From NCBI GenBank assembly GCA_964036665.1, contig OZ038533.1:14913075-14977074 (forward strand): a DNA stretch of 64,000 bases. Reading direction: 5' to 3'. Under the pieces are notes generated by a model. The model did no database searches. It was not told the DNA's origin and was given only the letters and a program-made list of their open reading frames with translations. Within the stretch, counting starts at the first letter, position 1. Every line of letters starts with the position of its first letter. Shown one piece after another: positions 22,800-33,732 of the stretch. The position numbers and the translations under genes were made by a program. This DNA is from Gordius sp. MW1 (Eukaryota > Nematomorpha > Gordioida > Gordea > Gordiidae).

Positions 22800-23706
22800 T
22801 AGGGGAAACCGGGGCCTAAATAGCCATAAAAAATTAAACCACTTTAAAAAAAACTAATGATTTTTTTCAATTTTTTTGTTGAAACGTAATTTTAAGGTCT
22901 ATTTTTTTTATAGGAAAAAAATTCAGATTAAAAAAATTAAAAGTTTTATCACATATTAAATTTAAAAAAAACAAAAATCCTAAAAATTTAAAAAATGCCC
23001 GGGGCAAGTTATAGCCCCTTTCGTGGGATAGATTATCCCTTACGATTTCACTTCCTATTGATGTTTGCTAACTCAATTTAATAAAAATATTGTTTTATTA
23101 TAAAAAATACTTAGAGAATGCAAATGTAATATGGTTATATTTTCCTTAATACAAATAAAAAAGGGTCAAGAAGACAATCTGATTTAGGTACCCAAAAGAC
23201 ATATTCTCCAATGGAAAATTTTTTTAAATACTCTATTAATATTCCCCTTTACACTAACATAAATTATAAAATTGTTTTTTAAATCTTGACATTTGTCTAG
23301 GCAATGAAAAATGGCTACTACTAGCCCCTCACCGACTAGCCCCGCCCCCTAATTTTTTATACAAATAATAATTTATCATATTATATTGCTAATAAAAAAT
23401 TTATAGGCAATATTTATAGAGTAAATATACCTTTATAAGATAAAACTTAAATTAGTCCAAAATATGCAGGCAAAAAAATTTTATACGCAAAATACAAAAT
23501 TTTGTCAAGGTTACTAACAGCCCCAAAAAATCGTTTTTCCTCTATAAAAATTTTAAATTTTATTTTTTCCAAACAAAAAACTTTTTATTTATACCTTATG
23601 AAAATACACATATGGTTTAAATTTTAATTGTATATCATTATTATTTTAAAAAATAATTGCAAAGATAATAGTAGCCCCGGGCTACGACTAGCCCCGGTCT
23701 CCCCTA
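22800..23706. mobile_element. MITE with AGGGGAAACCGGGGC termini
   Basis: The left end TAGGGGAAACCGGGGC and the right end GCCCCGGTCTCCCCTA match as inverse repeats with one difference. The roughly 900-bp AT-rich interior repeats the words AGCCCC and TAGCCCC. No coding capacity. The superfamily is not determined. Confidence 0.75.
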
Positions 23707-24159
23707 CCCTTCGCAAATTAAAATTATAGTGCTAATATGGCCAAAATAGCTTGCGATCTTTAAAATGAAACCTCAATCTTGTATTTAATTTTACCTTTTA
23801 TGTATTTATTATGTGGAAAAAATTCCCTACCAAGGCGGGCTATAATAATATTCATAACTAACTGTAGGTAAGTTGTTGTTTTTATTCTATATATTTAAAC
23901 GCGCTAAACCTATTTCTAAGTTATTAATAATAATTTGAAAAGGTTGGCTCTGAGAAAATCTTCACTAAGTAAAGTAGATATTGGTACAACCATTTATCTG
24001 TAAAGCCCGTTAATTAAACGAATATTGTCCAGCTACAAATGATACAAGAATGAACTTAAGACTCTACCAATACCAAGTTTAAATTTGCATGTGTTTTTAA
24101 CTTAAAATTGCTTTAAAGACAAAAGAAAAAAATGAATTAATAAATTATGATACTACTAT

Positions 24160-24305
24160 TATGGGCGTAGCCGGGGATGGCAGGGAGGGGCGTATGCCCG
24201 CCTTTAAATCCATAAATATTTAAAGATTTAATATAATTATGGCTTAACTTTTAAAAAATTACTATTTTGCCCTCCCTAAAGCATTAATGCCACCAATCCT
24301 GGCTT
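24160..24305. repeat. hAT MITE, CATGGGCGTAGCC family, right end decayed
   Basis: Starts ATGGGCGTAGCCGGGGATGG and continues with the family interior, including TTAATATAATTATGGCT. It ends near CCAATCCTGGCT, where the outer ACGCCCATG has been lost. Confidence 0.7.
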
Positions 24306-24715
24306 TATTCAAAATTTGGGGATGCTTTAATGTTAAGTAATAATTTATGGATGAGCTAAATAATAATAATTTTCAATTTGAAATTAAATTTTTCAATTAA
24401 AGAGGAGGTAGTAATAGTTTCTTTCAGGCTTTGCATATGAGCGTTATGTAATTTACTAAACATTATCTAGATTGGGTGCAGTTGTAGTGTGCATATCAAA
24501 CATTTTGTGATGTTGTGCCGTTTATTATAATCTTTAATTCGTGAAAGTATTGTAGCCAATTATTGCCGTGGTACATAAAATATTGATTTTATCTCTTATA
24601 AAATTCAAATGCCCTCTTTTTTTGTTAATTGCTATATACTAACGAATCGGGGTCAAAGTAGCAGAATGATAAAAAAGTAGCAGAATTTTTTTTTTAGATT
24701 ATCAATATATTAGAA

Positions 24716-24904
24716 TTAAATCTCAAATGGGGAGGGAATTTGATGTGCAAATAACCTTAACCCTAACCCTAACCTAAAACGCCAACCTAAAACACTAACC
24801 ATCCTGAATATGTTAAGTCCTGACCAATCTTGATCCGTTCTGATTCTGACCTCAGTTCTGACCAATTTGGCTGCTATTTTTCTGCTACTTTGACCGGGTG
24901 CCAT
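24716..24904. other. No gene; short CCCTAA-like text
   Basis: About two CCCTAA words at 24757-24775 are followed by CCTAAAACGCC. This is too short and irregular for a telomeric tract. The open frame on the - strand has no recognised domain. Confidence 0.3.
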
Positions 24905-25487
24905 CTAACTCAATGATTTTATAACTTAAATTTTGACATCATAAGCAATATGCGATACTAAGATAATGTGCGCTGTTAATAAACGGTAATAAAATAACCT
25001 TATCTTGATGAATAGATCGTTTGTGTTCCGGGTGATTTGTAAGACAGACCCAGGCCATATAAAATTAGTATATTGCTAATACAATCCAGTCAATTCTGTC
25101 TAATTTTGACTGCACAACATTAAATATTGACCATAGGTTTGCTTTTATGGGATATATTGACATCGTATTTTTGCTTTAAAAACTGGGCTTATGTTTAAGG
25201 GCTCTAATGTAAATATAAATTTACAATATTAAAATTATATAAAATACAAAATATAAGCCTAACATTCTGCGCATACATAATGTAAAGTGAGTAATTTTAT
25301 TTGGGACACTAATAGCTAAGTATGAGTTTTAAGCTGTCAATCCTTTAACATCATAGAGTCGGTATCTTTTGTCACCACAAAATAGATCTTAACAAACGAG
25401 GGACGTTGCTTTTTCCACTTGTTTAGTCAATGTATACATGGCACAGTAATTTAAGTGTTCTTAACCAAACTTTATCAGGTTGTCTGG

Positions 25488-26089
25488 CATGGATGTAGCC
25501 AAGGGGAAGGGGCAGAGAGGGGCGGCTGTCTCCAGGGGTTTGTCCCGAGCCCGAACCCCTGAACCCGAACCGGGTAAAACCCGATGGTTTACAGAACCCG
25601 AACCTAAATCCGAACCCATTCTTAAAATTACCCTTAAAACCCGACCCCGAACCCGATGAATACAAATAAGGGTTCGGGTTCGGGTTTTTAATTTAAAAAT
25701 ATATTTGAATTGAATATCTCAGTTTTCTCTATCATGACAATGTAAAGAAAACCATACGTTGTAATTTCAATATTTTTATGTTTCCGGCATTTTTCATCAT
25801 TAATCGATACTAATTATCTCAAGAATTATTTGTAAATATTATATATATAATTGATATAATATAATTTCTTAAACCCGAACACGAACCCGAACCCGATTTT
25901 AAAATTTATGCCAAACCCGAACACGAACCCGATTTTATTTTGGGCGGGTTCAAACCCCTGGCTGTCTCCCTCTAAATCCAAAAATTTGGTAAAATTTATT
26001 TTTATGGCTAAAATTTCTAAAAATGATCATTTTGTCCCTCCCTAAATCATTTTTGCCCCCCTCTAATTCCAATTCTGGCTACGCCCATG
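25488..26089. mobile_element. hAT MITE interrupted by a second hAT MITE
   Basis: Termini CATGGATGTAGCC and GGCTACGCCCATG. Flanks TTGTCTGG (25480-25487) and TTCTCTGG (26090-26097) agree at seven of eight positions. The interior words AAAATTTCTAAAAATGATCA and CATTTTGTCCCTCCC match the complete copy at 21127. Another element at 25533-25960 sits inside, so this one is the older. Confidence 0.85.
25533..25960. mobile_element. Non-autonomous hAT with CAGGGGTTTG ends and exact 8-bp duplication
   Basis: The 428-bp element starts CAGGGGTTTGTCCCGAGCC and ends GGCGGGTTCAAACCCCTG, with GCTGTCTC directly outside both ends (25525-25532 and 25961-25968). CAGGGG termini plus an exact 8-bp duplication are typical of hAT. 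The interior is rich in CCCGAACC/GGGTTCGG words, so it can fold heavily. A fragment of the same family forms the centre of the foldback element at 10097-13942. Confidence 0.92.
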
Positions 26090-27448
26090 TTCTCTGGGAT
26101 AAAAGTTATATTAGAATTCCAACGCCGAGTAAAAATCATATATTTTTCTGTTGGGTTATATTTAGTAATATATACACATTTTAGATACCATAATCCCCTT
26201 AATAACAGCAAGTTACGCCAAATGTTAGGAGGTAAATATAGGGAGAATCCTATTATTTAACCAAAAGATAATAATATTAGAGATGTTATTAGAAAATCTG
26301 AAATTCTTATTTTGCTAAAGATTTACATGCGCCTAAAGAGTTTATATTACTCAAAGTTAAAGAAAGTGTAATTGTACGTTTTGTATCCCTTAAGTTTTAA
26401 ACACCCATATCATATTAAAAAAAAATCAAAGTGCTCAATTGCTTTTTTTAATTATCCGACTCAAATCTAATACACATATGTATCATAAAAAAAAGAGTCT
26501 ACTAGATTTTTGTGTGTTCTGCTACTTCAAACCATGGTTGTTGCCTTATCAAAAATATAATAAAAGTACCATTAAAATTTCATATAGTAATAATCATTTA
26601 GTCCCTCCGTATATTATTTTCTAAATGCCTAACCTCCTAATTTAAATTCTAACTACTCCCAAAAAATGAGTCTTTAAAAATTGATATAGATAAGATAGCA
26701 GAATCATTATTAAATATTAAATTCGGTTTAATCAAATTTAATTATTTAAGTATTTTCGAACAAATCACGTATGCTAAAGTCAAATTTAACGGGGGGGGGC
26801 AAAATTTTTTTTGAATAATATTTTATTAAAAATTAAAAAATTCTTGATTTGGGGAAATCTCCTCCCTACCGCCTCCTAACCAGTAGGCGCTTTTGGTGGA
26901 AAGATAATTTGGTAAAAAAATATGGAACAATCATAACATGCGACGTTGCTATTTTATATAAATTTTCTACATATAAACCTACAAAATTTAAGATATTACT
27001 TTTAATATTCAAGGTATGCAAGTGGTTTTAAAACCCTCTTTACGTAAATTCAATGAATAAGAAAAATATTATCAGCAAATCATAGCCATTTAGCCATATA
27101 TGCCTAGTTAAAACGTAGGTACTATCGGAAGCGTTAAAATTTCAAATTTTCCCAAGGATTCAATTCAATTGGACAAAAATTGCTTTTTCGCAGTCTTTAG
27201 ATATAAACCCTTTTTTCAATAAATTGTCGAATATCATGGTCGTAGTTATGATTTAGATTAAGGAGATTAGGTTGATAATGTTATAACAACAATTTCTAAA
27301 AATTGTATAATTTTGTAAGATTTTTGGAATATTTAAATTAAAATGGGTGTCGTAATATTTAGTGGAGGGGGGGGGGAGCTAAAACCCAGCACTCTAGTTT
27401 GAAGCTGCAGAAAAAATAAGTATAATTGTGAAAGTATAATCTTCGTTT

Positions 27449-27621
27449 CATGGGCGTTGCCAGGATTAGTACGAGAGGGGGGCAATAATGCTGAGTGAGG
27501 GACAAAATGATAAATTTTTAAAGCCATTTTTTTCAAAATTAAGCCATTCTTTTATTAAATTATAAAGAATTTTGGATGTGAGGGGGGGGGGGAGAAGCCT
27601 CCGCCCCACCTCCCCTGGCAT
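27449..27621. repeat. hAT MITE, CATGGGCGTTGCCAGG copy
   Basis: Starts CATGGGCGTTGCCAGGATTA, has G-runs near both ends (at about 27476 and 27582), and ends CTCCCCTGGCATG. The right terminus has drifted and no duplication is visible. Confidence 0.65.
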
Positions 27622-27680
27622 GTGCTTAATTTGATGGATTCTTATCTCACCAATTTATAAATAGATTGAAAACAAGTGAT

Positions 27681-27868
27681 TTTGTGGTTAAAGAGGAACG
27701 GAAATTATAAAGAAATGAGGCAAATTTTGAGTTCGCAATTAAAATAACACTAGAAGTGGGGGTTTAAAAATTATAAAATTGTATAGCTTTCTCTAAGAAA
27801 TCATATATAAAGTTATATTGTGGTTAAAGAGGAACGGAATTATAAAGAAATGAGGCAAATCTTGAGTT
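27681..27868. repeat. Local direct duplication of about 50 bp
   Basis: GTGGTTAAAGAGGAACGGAA followed by TTATAAAGAAATGAGGCAAA occurs at about 27683 and again at about 27821. One copy has lost a single A. It does not look like a terminal repeat. Confidence 0.6.
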
Positions 27869-28136
27869 CTTATTTTAATTTCAACTTAATTAAGGGTATT
27901 TTAAAATTCCAAACTTTAGATGGCTTTAAAATATTTACAATGATTGCTATTTGCTAATATGATTATGAAATGAAAAATAAACATAATTGATAATTTATTT
28001 TTACTCAAATCTTTAACTTTTTCCTATAGTTTTTAGCTTTCCTTTAAAATAATATTATTAATAGCTTTGCTATATTTTTTAAATTTTAAAAAAGCTTAAT
28101 TAAAATGCCTGGATAGGTAGTTTCGTTGTTTGCATA

Positions 28137-28330
28137 CATGGGCGTACCCAGGTTTTGAATTAGGGGGGGGGGGGCAAAACGTTTAAAAATTCATTTAGAG
28201 GAGGGCAAAACATAAATTTTTTTAATTTTTCAATGTTTTTGCATTGAAAATTTTTTTTCTCTCGTAAATTAGGGGGGGGGGCAGCCGCCCCCCCCCCCCC
28301 TGCCGCCCACCCCCCCTGCGTACGCCCATG
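28137..28330. mobile_element. hAT MITE with exact 8-bp target duplication
   Basis: Termini CATGGGCGTACCCAGG and CTGCGTACGCCCATG. TTTGCATA directly flanks both sides (28129-28136 and 28331-28338). Both ends carry long G or C homopolymers (10 G at 28165, then a G-run and a C-run around 28272-28300). The element is 194 bp and non-coding. Confidence 0.92.
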
Positions 28331-29526
28331 TTTGCATAGCTCCCATTTATGTCACATTAAATATGACACCAGCTTTTATAAGGCAATTGTCATGTCAATC
28401 AGAAATGACACTTAACAAAGTTAATACTTAACAAAAATATCTGTTAACACTTCTTTGGTCAGGTTGGACTTTAAGCAAGGGCGTAGCCAGGTTTTGGATT
28501 AGGGTGGATTATTTACTCACTGATATTATGTGCTTATAGAAATTATTAATCAACTTAATTAATTTATGATTTAATTTTAGATGAGAATTTACTACTTTTA
28601 AGACATTTTACAATTTTTTCCATCCGAGTGTGTGTCTTGAAATTAAAAAAAGTTTAATGATTAATTATTATTTCCTTAAAAACATTCTCGACTTCTAAAA
28701 TAGAAGAGGAAGATGAATACAAGCCAAATTTTAATATTATTTATATTTAATGCCTATCAAAACTTACTTTAGAATCCCTGTTTTTAGAAATTGTGAGCGC
28801 TATAATTACTAAATAATAGCATATTAAAAAAATTAATAAAATTTGAAAGAAGTGGAATCGGGTCACAGAATTTAAATAATTTAAATGTTATGATTTTTAT
28901 TAGGATACAAACATATTACTGAAGATATTATCAATGCTTTTTATAAAAACCCCATTGTAGATATTAAACGTATATAATAATAATTATTTTTGTTTATTTA
29001 AAAAAATTTGACACAAAATAAACCCCCCCCCCCCCCCCCCACCTTTGGGCAACCCTACCTACGCCATTGATATATATAATAAGAATAAAATTTTGTTTAA
29101 AAGTATTATTTTTATTTTTATAACATTTGAAAACACCTCCTTAACCCTGCTTACGCTACTCAAATAGCATCAGAACAGAACTATTCAATAGCTTATTATC
29201 CATATGTAGAATCTTTGTTAGTGCTAGACGAAACTTATAAAAGGTTTAAACGATTTTTTTCATTTTTTTAAATTTTTTTCTATTTGTTTAAAAATAAAAA
29301 GCGTAATAAAGTCTTTTAATTTTTATTTTAAAACAATATTCACCCTTAAGTTTAAATGGCTGTCTTTTTTTAGGACACATTAGATAGGAGAATTTATAGG
29401 GGTTTTGTAGAATATTAGTCGATACTTAATGTTGATGTTAATGTTTTACATTGTTTTTAAATAAATTAAATTGGCCATCAATTACTTCCATTTAAGACGA
29501 TTTAAAAAGGCTGTAATACTAGTATT

Positions 29527-29667
29527 CATGGGCGTACCCAGGTTTTGAATTAGGGGGGGGGCAAAACGTTTAAAAGTTTATTTAAAGGGGGGCAAAACAT
29601 AATTTTTTTTAATTTTTCAATGTTTTTGCATTGAAAAAATTTTTTTTCTCGTAAATTTACGCCCATG
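29527..29667. mobile_element. Short hAT MITE, sister of the 28137 copy
   Basis: Starts CATGGGCGTACCCAGGTTTT and ends TTACGCCCATG. Flanks CTAGTATT (29519-29526) and GTAGTATT (29668-29675) agree at seven of eight positions. The interior is nearly the same as the copy at 28137 but lacks the GC-rich right block. Confidence 0.85.
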
Positions 29668-29852
29668 GTAGTATTTAATATTGTGTTTAAGATATATATC
29701 AGTAAACAAACTTTATAACAATTAAAAAAATTAAATAAGACTATGATGAATGATATACTAGCTTAGAGATCTGCAACGGGCCGTTTACCCATTTACTTTC
29801 AGGCCCTTCCGAGCCCGTCCTTAATTTTTTTGTGCACTTTTTCAAGAACACC

Positions 29853-31716
29853 TAGAGATGGCACTTTGGGGAATTTTCCCTGCAAAATGCCCGTTTTCCC
29901 CGGGAAACTTCCATGGGGGAAATTGTTTTTTTCTTAATGAAAATTTCCCTAAATAATATTTACGTTTGAATATTAATTTTGTTTTTATATTATCCTCAAC
30001 TTATTCTAATCGTAAAATACATCATTTTTACCTCTTGGAAAATATTAATTTCTATTTTTTTCTTTTTTAACCATTTAAAGAATTTATCTCCTTGAAGATT
30101 TTAAAATTTTTCTACACCTTGTTTTTGATGGAACTACAGATACTTACATTTAGTTTTAAATGAACACATAGCCATATTTGTTAGCTTGTGAGACACAAAT
30201 TGGGCTTTTTTTGAAATTAATAAACATGGATATTCTTTCTTTGATCTAAAATCATAGCTAAATGCTAACTTATTCATGCACAGTTAATATACTGAAAAAA
30301 TGGACCTCTTTTATTAAGCTTTATAAATATATTCATATGGATTGTTTATAAATGTATTACATTGCATGAGTGCAACCGGGGTTTGCAGGGGCAGGAAAAT
30401 ATCTAAAAAATGATTTAAGGCAGCAAAAAAATAAAATATAATTTTACCCATTAGTTAATTTTCTAAGAAATTAAAATTTAAGGGGCAGCCTTCCCTTTTT
30501 ATGACTAAGCCTATGTAATAATTCGTTATTTCAGTCTAATATTTTGTGAATTCGCTTTAAATGCAAAATTCACTTTAATAAATAATTTAAAATGTAGATG
30601 GCACTATAAAATCTTGATTCGGAAATGTTAATTCTCTTAATTGTAGTATAATTCAAAAAACACCCGTGTAAAAATATTTAATGCAAATTTTGCACATAAA
30701 ATAGTTAAATTTGGGATAGCCCATTATATTAGCCCCATACATTTAAAAAGAAGGGACCAGTCTACTAATTATAAACCTAGATTAGGTCAAAATAACAATA
30801 TAGCCGTATTTGTTTGCTTCCGTAATTATTTGTAAATTTTTAAACTATATTACGTTAAAAATTAAACTAACATACATTTAAATGTAACCTCTAGCTAGTT
30901 TTTACTTTTGGATTAAAATTGTGTCTGCTTTTTGGATTAAAAGTGTGTATGCATTTTAATAAATAAGATATCGAACATACACATTTCCACACTTTACTAC
31001 TGGTAAAACTGTAGAGACATCTAAGCATTAATCCCTTTTTGCACTCAGCTTTAAATGAATGATATAAAATCTTTAAATAATTTGTATAAGCTCTGTTTGT
31101 CAAGAAAAACATAGTATATTGTTTATTTTTTAAAATTTATCGATAAATATTTAATTATAAATTAAAATAAACATTTTAATTGACACCGTTAGTTAAATAA
31201 TTTAACAAGTGTCTGATTTTTTGAAAATATATTAACATAGGATAGCACTTTATTGAAACTTGGATTTTTAATTAGGTTTAAGTTAAAAATACTAGGATAA
31301 CTTTTATGTTGATAACAATTTTTAAACATATTTTTCCACGATTTATATTTAACATCAAGCAAAAGATCACTAAGGAAATCGTCAAATCCAACACGATTTC
31401 CATACACGGATCAATGCCATCCAATTAGTTTTTAACGCGTTTTCTTTTGTAGTATTTTATTTATATACCAATGTATTTTACCCATTTGATACTTTTATTA
31501 ATTAATTTGAATAAAATTAGTAATTGTTCAAAAAAAAAATTAAGCATTTGATTTTTGCGAATCCTCTGCTTAAACATTTTATTAAATAAAATATCTACAT
31601 CCCCCTATTTTTATCGTTATTTCCACAAAATTAGCGTTATTTCCGTATTTTCCCCAAATATCCCGTTTTCCTCGGGAAAATTCTAACCAAAATTCCCGGT
31701 AAAAAATCCATCTCTA
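29853..31716. mobile_element. Inner hAT-like element, TAGAGATGG termini
   Basis: The left end reads TAGAGATGGCACTTTGGGG and then TTTTCCCCGGGAAA. The right end has TTTTCCTCGGGAAAATTC and CCATCTCTA. Flanks AGAACACC and GGCCCACC share five of eight positions, a worn duplication at best. Two - strand frames (30891-31112 and 31189-31407) of 73 and 72 codons have no domain I recognise. They may be traces of a transposase. Confidence 0.7.
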
Positions 31717-32204
31717 GGCCCACCTTTAATTGTTTGGAAAATTTTAAAACCCACTCGAGCTTGTCCGTATTATTTTCATTGCATTACAGGCCAAGGCCCC
31801 TATTAAGAATGGCACTTAGACCTGGTCCATTAATTATCCAGAATATTTGCAACATTTATTGCTATTTTATTGTTATTTTTTTAAAGATATTCCAATTGAA
31901 AAAGTGGATTTTTTTCCCCTAAAAATTTGTTAAGATAATATCCTGATATATATCTCAAAGTGATTTGTCGATGAACACCAAATGTCTAGTATTATACCCT
32001 GATTTATTTGTACAAAAATGGCGTTGTAGGGCAGGCTTTTTCGAACGTTATTCTTTGTAAAATCAAATATTTGGTAAGCGTTAAAGATTTTTGGTAATTA
32101 GATATCCACATGCCATACTAAGACACGCAGTCTTTAATTTTTATTTCTGGAAATTGGCAAAAGACAATTAAGGCAATGAACCCTTAAAATACTAAAATTT
32201 ATTA

Positions 32205-32209
32205 GTTAG
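32205..32209. repeat. Left 5-bp target duplication of the Gypsy element
   Basis: GTTAG, repeated exactly at 36585-36589 after the right LTR. Confidence 0.85.
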
Positions 32210-32351
32210 TGTTGTATATGGTATTTATGTTATAATTAATATTGTATTTTATTATGTATTCCCAAACGAGACTACCAATCGTTTCTGTTGTTCTATTTTT
32301 CGCCATCTTGTTTAGTTTGTTTTTATCGCGCTTATAACACGAGTTATAATA
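32210..32351 (+). repeat. Gypsy 5' LTR
   Basis: Starts TGTTGTATATGG and ends GAGTTATAATA. It differs from the 3' LTR at one base by eye (CGCTTATAAC versus CGCTTCTAAC). At 142 bp it is short for a Gypsy LTR. Confidence 0.9.
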
Positions 32352-32371
32352 TTGGCGCTGCGAGTTCTGAA

Positions 32372-33220
32372 ATGTCGTTAGAACTTGATTTTTCCAAATT
32401 GGAAAAAATATTCCTTAAGGAATTCGATTCTACTAAGGAAAATATCGAAGATTATTTGGATCATCTCAACGCACGTTTGGATATTTTAGGAATTTCTTCC
32501 GATTTAGCTAGAAAGAAATTAATCAAGGCATTCCTAGGAACGGACAATCTTAGGAAGTTGTCTCAAATATTATATCCCAAACTCTATAATAATACCACAT
32601 GGGATGAAGTTGCCTCAGCGTTACGGAAGGTTTTTAAGAAGACGACGTCGGCGGTGGCGGCCAGAATGGAGCTCATGAGATCGAAAAGAGCTTCGGGGGA
32701 ATCGGTCCTGGACTACTATCGGAAAATCAATGCGTTAATGCTTGATTGCAATTATAAAATTGACATTGAAGCTCGGATTCGAGATCAGCTGATCTTTGGA
32801 GTGGATATGCAACGGTTAGAACTGGAGATTCGTACAAATTATTCCAATCTGGAGGAAAAGGACGGAAGTCCACTCACCTTGGAGAAGGTGATGGACATGG
32901 CTCTAACTTTAGAAAGAGCTGAAAAAGAGACTCGGGATAATATTCAGGAAAATATTCATGTTGTTCAAAAGATATCGAGGGCACAAGACGACAGGTATTC
33001 TAAATGCCAACGTTGCGGCGGTAGTCATCGGCCAAATCAGTGTCCCGCCTTTATGGCGTATTGTAGGAAGTGTAACAGAAAGGGGCATTACGCTCGATGT
33101 TGCAAAGATGGTTACAAGGTACAACAAGTATGTATGACCTCCGAAAAAGATAATGACGCCGATTCGATGGACTCAATATGCCAAATTAATCGCCGAGGGC
33201 GTCGGCCACGATTGAGGTGA
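32372..33220 (+). CDS. gag: Gypsy gag protein
   Basis: The capsid-nucleocapsid protein packages the element RNA into cytoplasmic particles. From the ATG at 32372 it is 282 residues. The frame is open further upstream into the LTR, but this ATG gives the natural MSLELDFSKL start just past the primer-binding site. The C-terminal part has two zinc knuckles, at about residues 212-224 (C-x2-C-x3-H-x4-C, one residue shorter than usual) and 231-244 (C-x2-C-x4-H-x4-C, CRKCNRKGHYARCC). The middle is the helical retrotransposon gag domain with the FKKTTSAVAARMELMRSKRA region. It ends at TGA 33218-33220. The protease frame overlaps it by four bases in the -1 frame, so pol is probably reached by -1 frameshifting. 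Confidence 0.88.
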   Translation: MSLELDFSKLEKIFLKEFDSTKENIEDYLDHLNARLDILGISSDLARKKLIKAFLGTDNLRKLSQILYPKLYNNTTWDEVASALRKVFKKTTSAVAARMELMRSKRASGESVLDYYRKINALMLDCNYKIDIEARIRDQLIFGVDMQRLELEIRTNYSNLEEKDGSPLTLEKVMDMALTLERAEKETRDNIQENIHVVQKISRAQDDRYSKCQRCGGSHRPNQCPAFMAYCRKCNRKGHYARCCKDGYKVQQVCMTSEKDNDADSMDSICQINRRGRRPRLR

Positions 33221-33732
33221 AAATCAACGGTCTAGGGACTGTGATGGATTTCGACACTGGTGCGCAAGTATCGGTAATTAACGCATCATTATGGGATGAA
33301 ATCGGCCAACCAGTACTCAGGAAGGCCATACCACCGCTAGTGTACGGTTGTACACCCCTAAAAATATTGGGTGAAGCGACGGTGAAGGTCCAGGTGGGAA
33401 ATCGAATGAAAAATTTAACGGTGGTAGTTAGCAAGGGTAAGGAGGTACCACTTTTTGGACTACCATGGAGTTTAGCCTTCAACTTAGTACTTCCCCCGAT
33501 GGTTGAAATTCATAAGGTAAGTAGTGCTAACAACTCGCTTACTAGAGATTTTGAAGATAAATATAGTATGATTTTTGATGGGAAACTAGGATTAATAAAT
33601 TCTTGCGAACCAATAATGATCCATTTGAAGTTAAATGCAACTCCTAGATCTTGGCAAGCTAGGAGGGTTCCGTTTCCTTTGAGAGCCCCTCTAGAGAAGA
33701 GCTCCAAAGATTGGTTATCGCAGGTGTGTTAA
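33217..33732 (+). CDS. pol: Gypsy pol, protease part (frame ends early)
   Basis: This frame holds the aspartic protease that cuts gag-pol. The active-site DTG lies at about residues 13-15 (FDTGAQVSVINA), early in the frame, with the flap and second half around GLPWSLAF. It ends in a TAA at 33730-33732. The start of the RT linker is already encoded near its end, but its last residues leave the conserved pattern. The family pattern continues in the next frame from about 33690. I see this as a one-base change in this copy and do not attempt to reconstruct it. A programmed second frameshift is less likely, because Gypsy protease and RT normally share one frame. Confidence 0.8.
   Translation: MKINGLGTVMDFDTGAQVSVINASLWDEIGQPVLRKAIPPLVYGCTPLKILGEATVKVQVGNRMKNLTVVVSKGKEVPLFGLPWSLAFNLVLPPMVEIHKVSSANNSLTRDFEDKYSMIFDGKLGLINSCEPIMIHLKLNATPRSWQARRVPFPLRAPLEKSSKDWLSQVC

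Noticed and set aside
24750..24790. CCCTAA words that look telomeric
   Set aside because: Only about two perfect units followed by irregular CCTAAAACGCC text. Far too short for a telomere or interstitial telomeric array.
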